Origin: Oryza sativa Japonica Group
Taxonomy: Eukaryota > Streptophyta > Magnoliopsida > Poales > Poaceae
Assembly: GCF_034140825.1 (NCBI RefSeq)
Contig: NC_089039.1
Location: 28,904,501-28,968,500 of the forward strand
Length of the DNA: 64,000 nucleotides
Reading direction: 5' to 3'
A program made the translations under genes and the position numbers. This document shows positions 63,358 to 64,000 of the stretch, piece after piece (positions within the stretch are counted from its first letter, which is position 1; every line of letters begins with the position of its first letter). The notes beneath the pieces were generated by a model. That model was not told the origin of the DNA and made no database searches. It worked only from the letters and a program-made list of their open reading frames with translations.

Positions 63358-64000
63358 ATGCAAAAGCACGTGATGATGGAATTGAACATGCTGGGAAACT
63401 ATTTCAACATATACTTAGCCAAAAAGCTCGAATTTCTAGTGCAACAGTTTTCTGAAATTCTCTGAACCTGCTTTCTCTGAGCTCACTGATCTGCGTACTT
63501 CCCTATTGTTGGAATCAGATTTAGCAGGCACAAAAGACCTCCCAATTTTCGTTAGCTGGAACAGTTATACAATCTGTATAATGTAATCATGAAAAATATA
63601 CAAACAACAACATGAAATGTTGTGACTTGTGAGGCTCATGTCATGTCTGAAGTCTGAACCCTTGCATCTGTAACAGACAAGCAAAGATTGCTTGATTGGC
63701 TAGAAATAGAATTGTTGAATCTGAGGAAACCATTAGGAACAGAGTACCGACACTGATCCCAGTGTGAACCCGGCTAGGTGTGAAAGTCTCCCCAATAGTG
63801 TGTAACCCCATCTGCTCTTTTTCGTGGCGTCGAATATGCTTCAGCGTGCGTGTCGCTAGCAACGAACAGCAACCGGAGAAGAAATGAATTCGGCCTTGCT
63901 TTGATACGCATCTGACTGCCTACTATGCCGATGGGTCTTGACGCGACGTTGATACACCACACAGTGACACACACAACTCCTCATCTTTTCCAAGTTTTCC
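63358..64000. other. 3' flank of the PEX14-like gene, no further gene seen
   Basis: Probably 3' UTR up to about 63600, then intergenic. ORFs on the minus strand (63641-63974) have no recognisable domain. Confidence 0.4.

Overview
The window is plant nuclear DNA, almost certainly rice (Oryza sativa). The genes have many introns with GT-AG boundaries, the exons are GC-rich in the grass manner, and MITEs, Helitrons, hAT and Mutator-like elements and one long LTR lie between and inside genes. Three genes in a row match from memory the rice chromosome 5 set MPK16, an HD-Zip II gene and PIN3b, followed by CML14. Chromosome 1 carries the related set PIN3a, HOX3 and MPK17, so this looks like one side of the old grass chr1/chr5 duplicated block. 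No database search was possible; names rest on protein features and remembered family members.

Layout. 1-1.2 kb: an AT-rich 76-bp tandem array ending at a Helitron-like terminus. 1.9-7.0 kb (+): TDY-type MAP kinase, 11 exons, with a Mutator-like insertion in intron 9. 7.3-12.2 kb: an old tandem duplication of the MAPK 3' flank and the HD-Zip 5' flank, stuffed with nested transposons. 12.2-15.2 kb (+): HOX3-like HD-Zip II protein with an altered recognition helix. 16.5-18.7 kb (-): PIN auxin efflux carrier. 18.7-24.6 kb: intergenic, several MITEs and one doubtful GC-rich ORF. 24.6-25.5 kb (-): MIZ1/DUF617 protein. 28.1-32.7 kb (-): isoprenylcysteine methylesterase-like enzyme. 33.35-37.86 kb: Mutator-like element interrupted by a 3.7-kb solo LTR. 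39.0-39.5 kb (-): four-EF-hand calmodulin-like protein. 41.4-44.4 kb (-): Raf-like kinase. 48.7-54.9 and 56.0-60.7 kb (-): tandem paralogues with the same 14-exon plan, possibly organelle outer-membrane beta-barrel proteins. 61.0-63.4 kb (+): short PEX14-like protein sharing a divergent promoter with the second of them.

The genes do not form a pathway. They touch auxin transport (PIN), root hydrotropism (MIZ1 family), kinase and calcium signalling (MAPK, Raf-like, CML), prenyl-protein demethylation (ICME-like) and organelle/peroxisome import (beta-barrel pair, PEX14-like).

The most unusual signals are: the HD-Zip protein with changed DNA-contact residues; a PEX14-like protein without the membrane and coiled-coil middle; the partial tandem duplication that copied the HD-Zip promoter; and about ten tiny poly(A) insertions (mostly 11-21 nt) flanked by 8-17-bp direct repeats.
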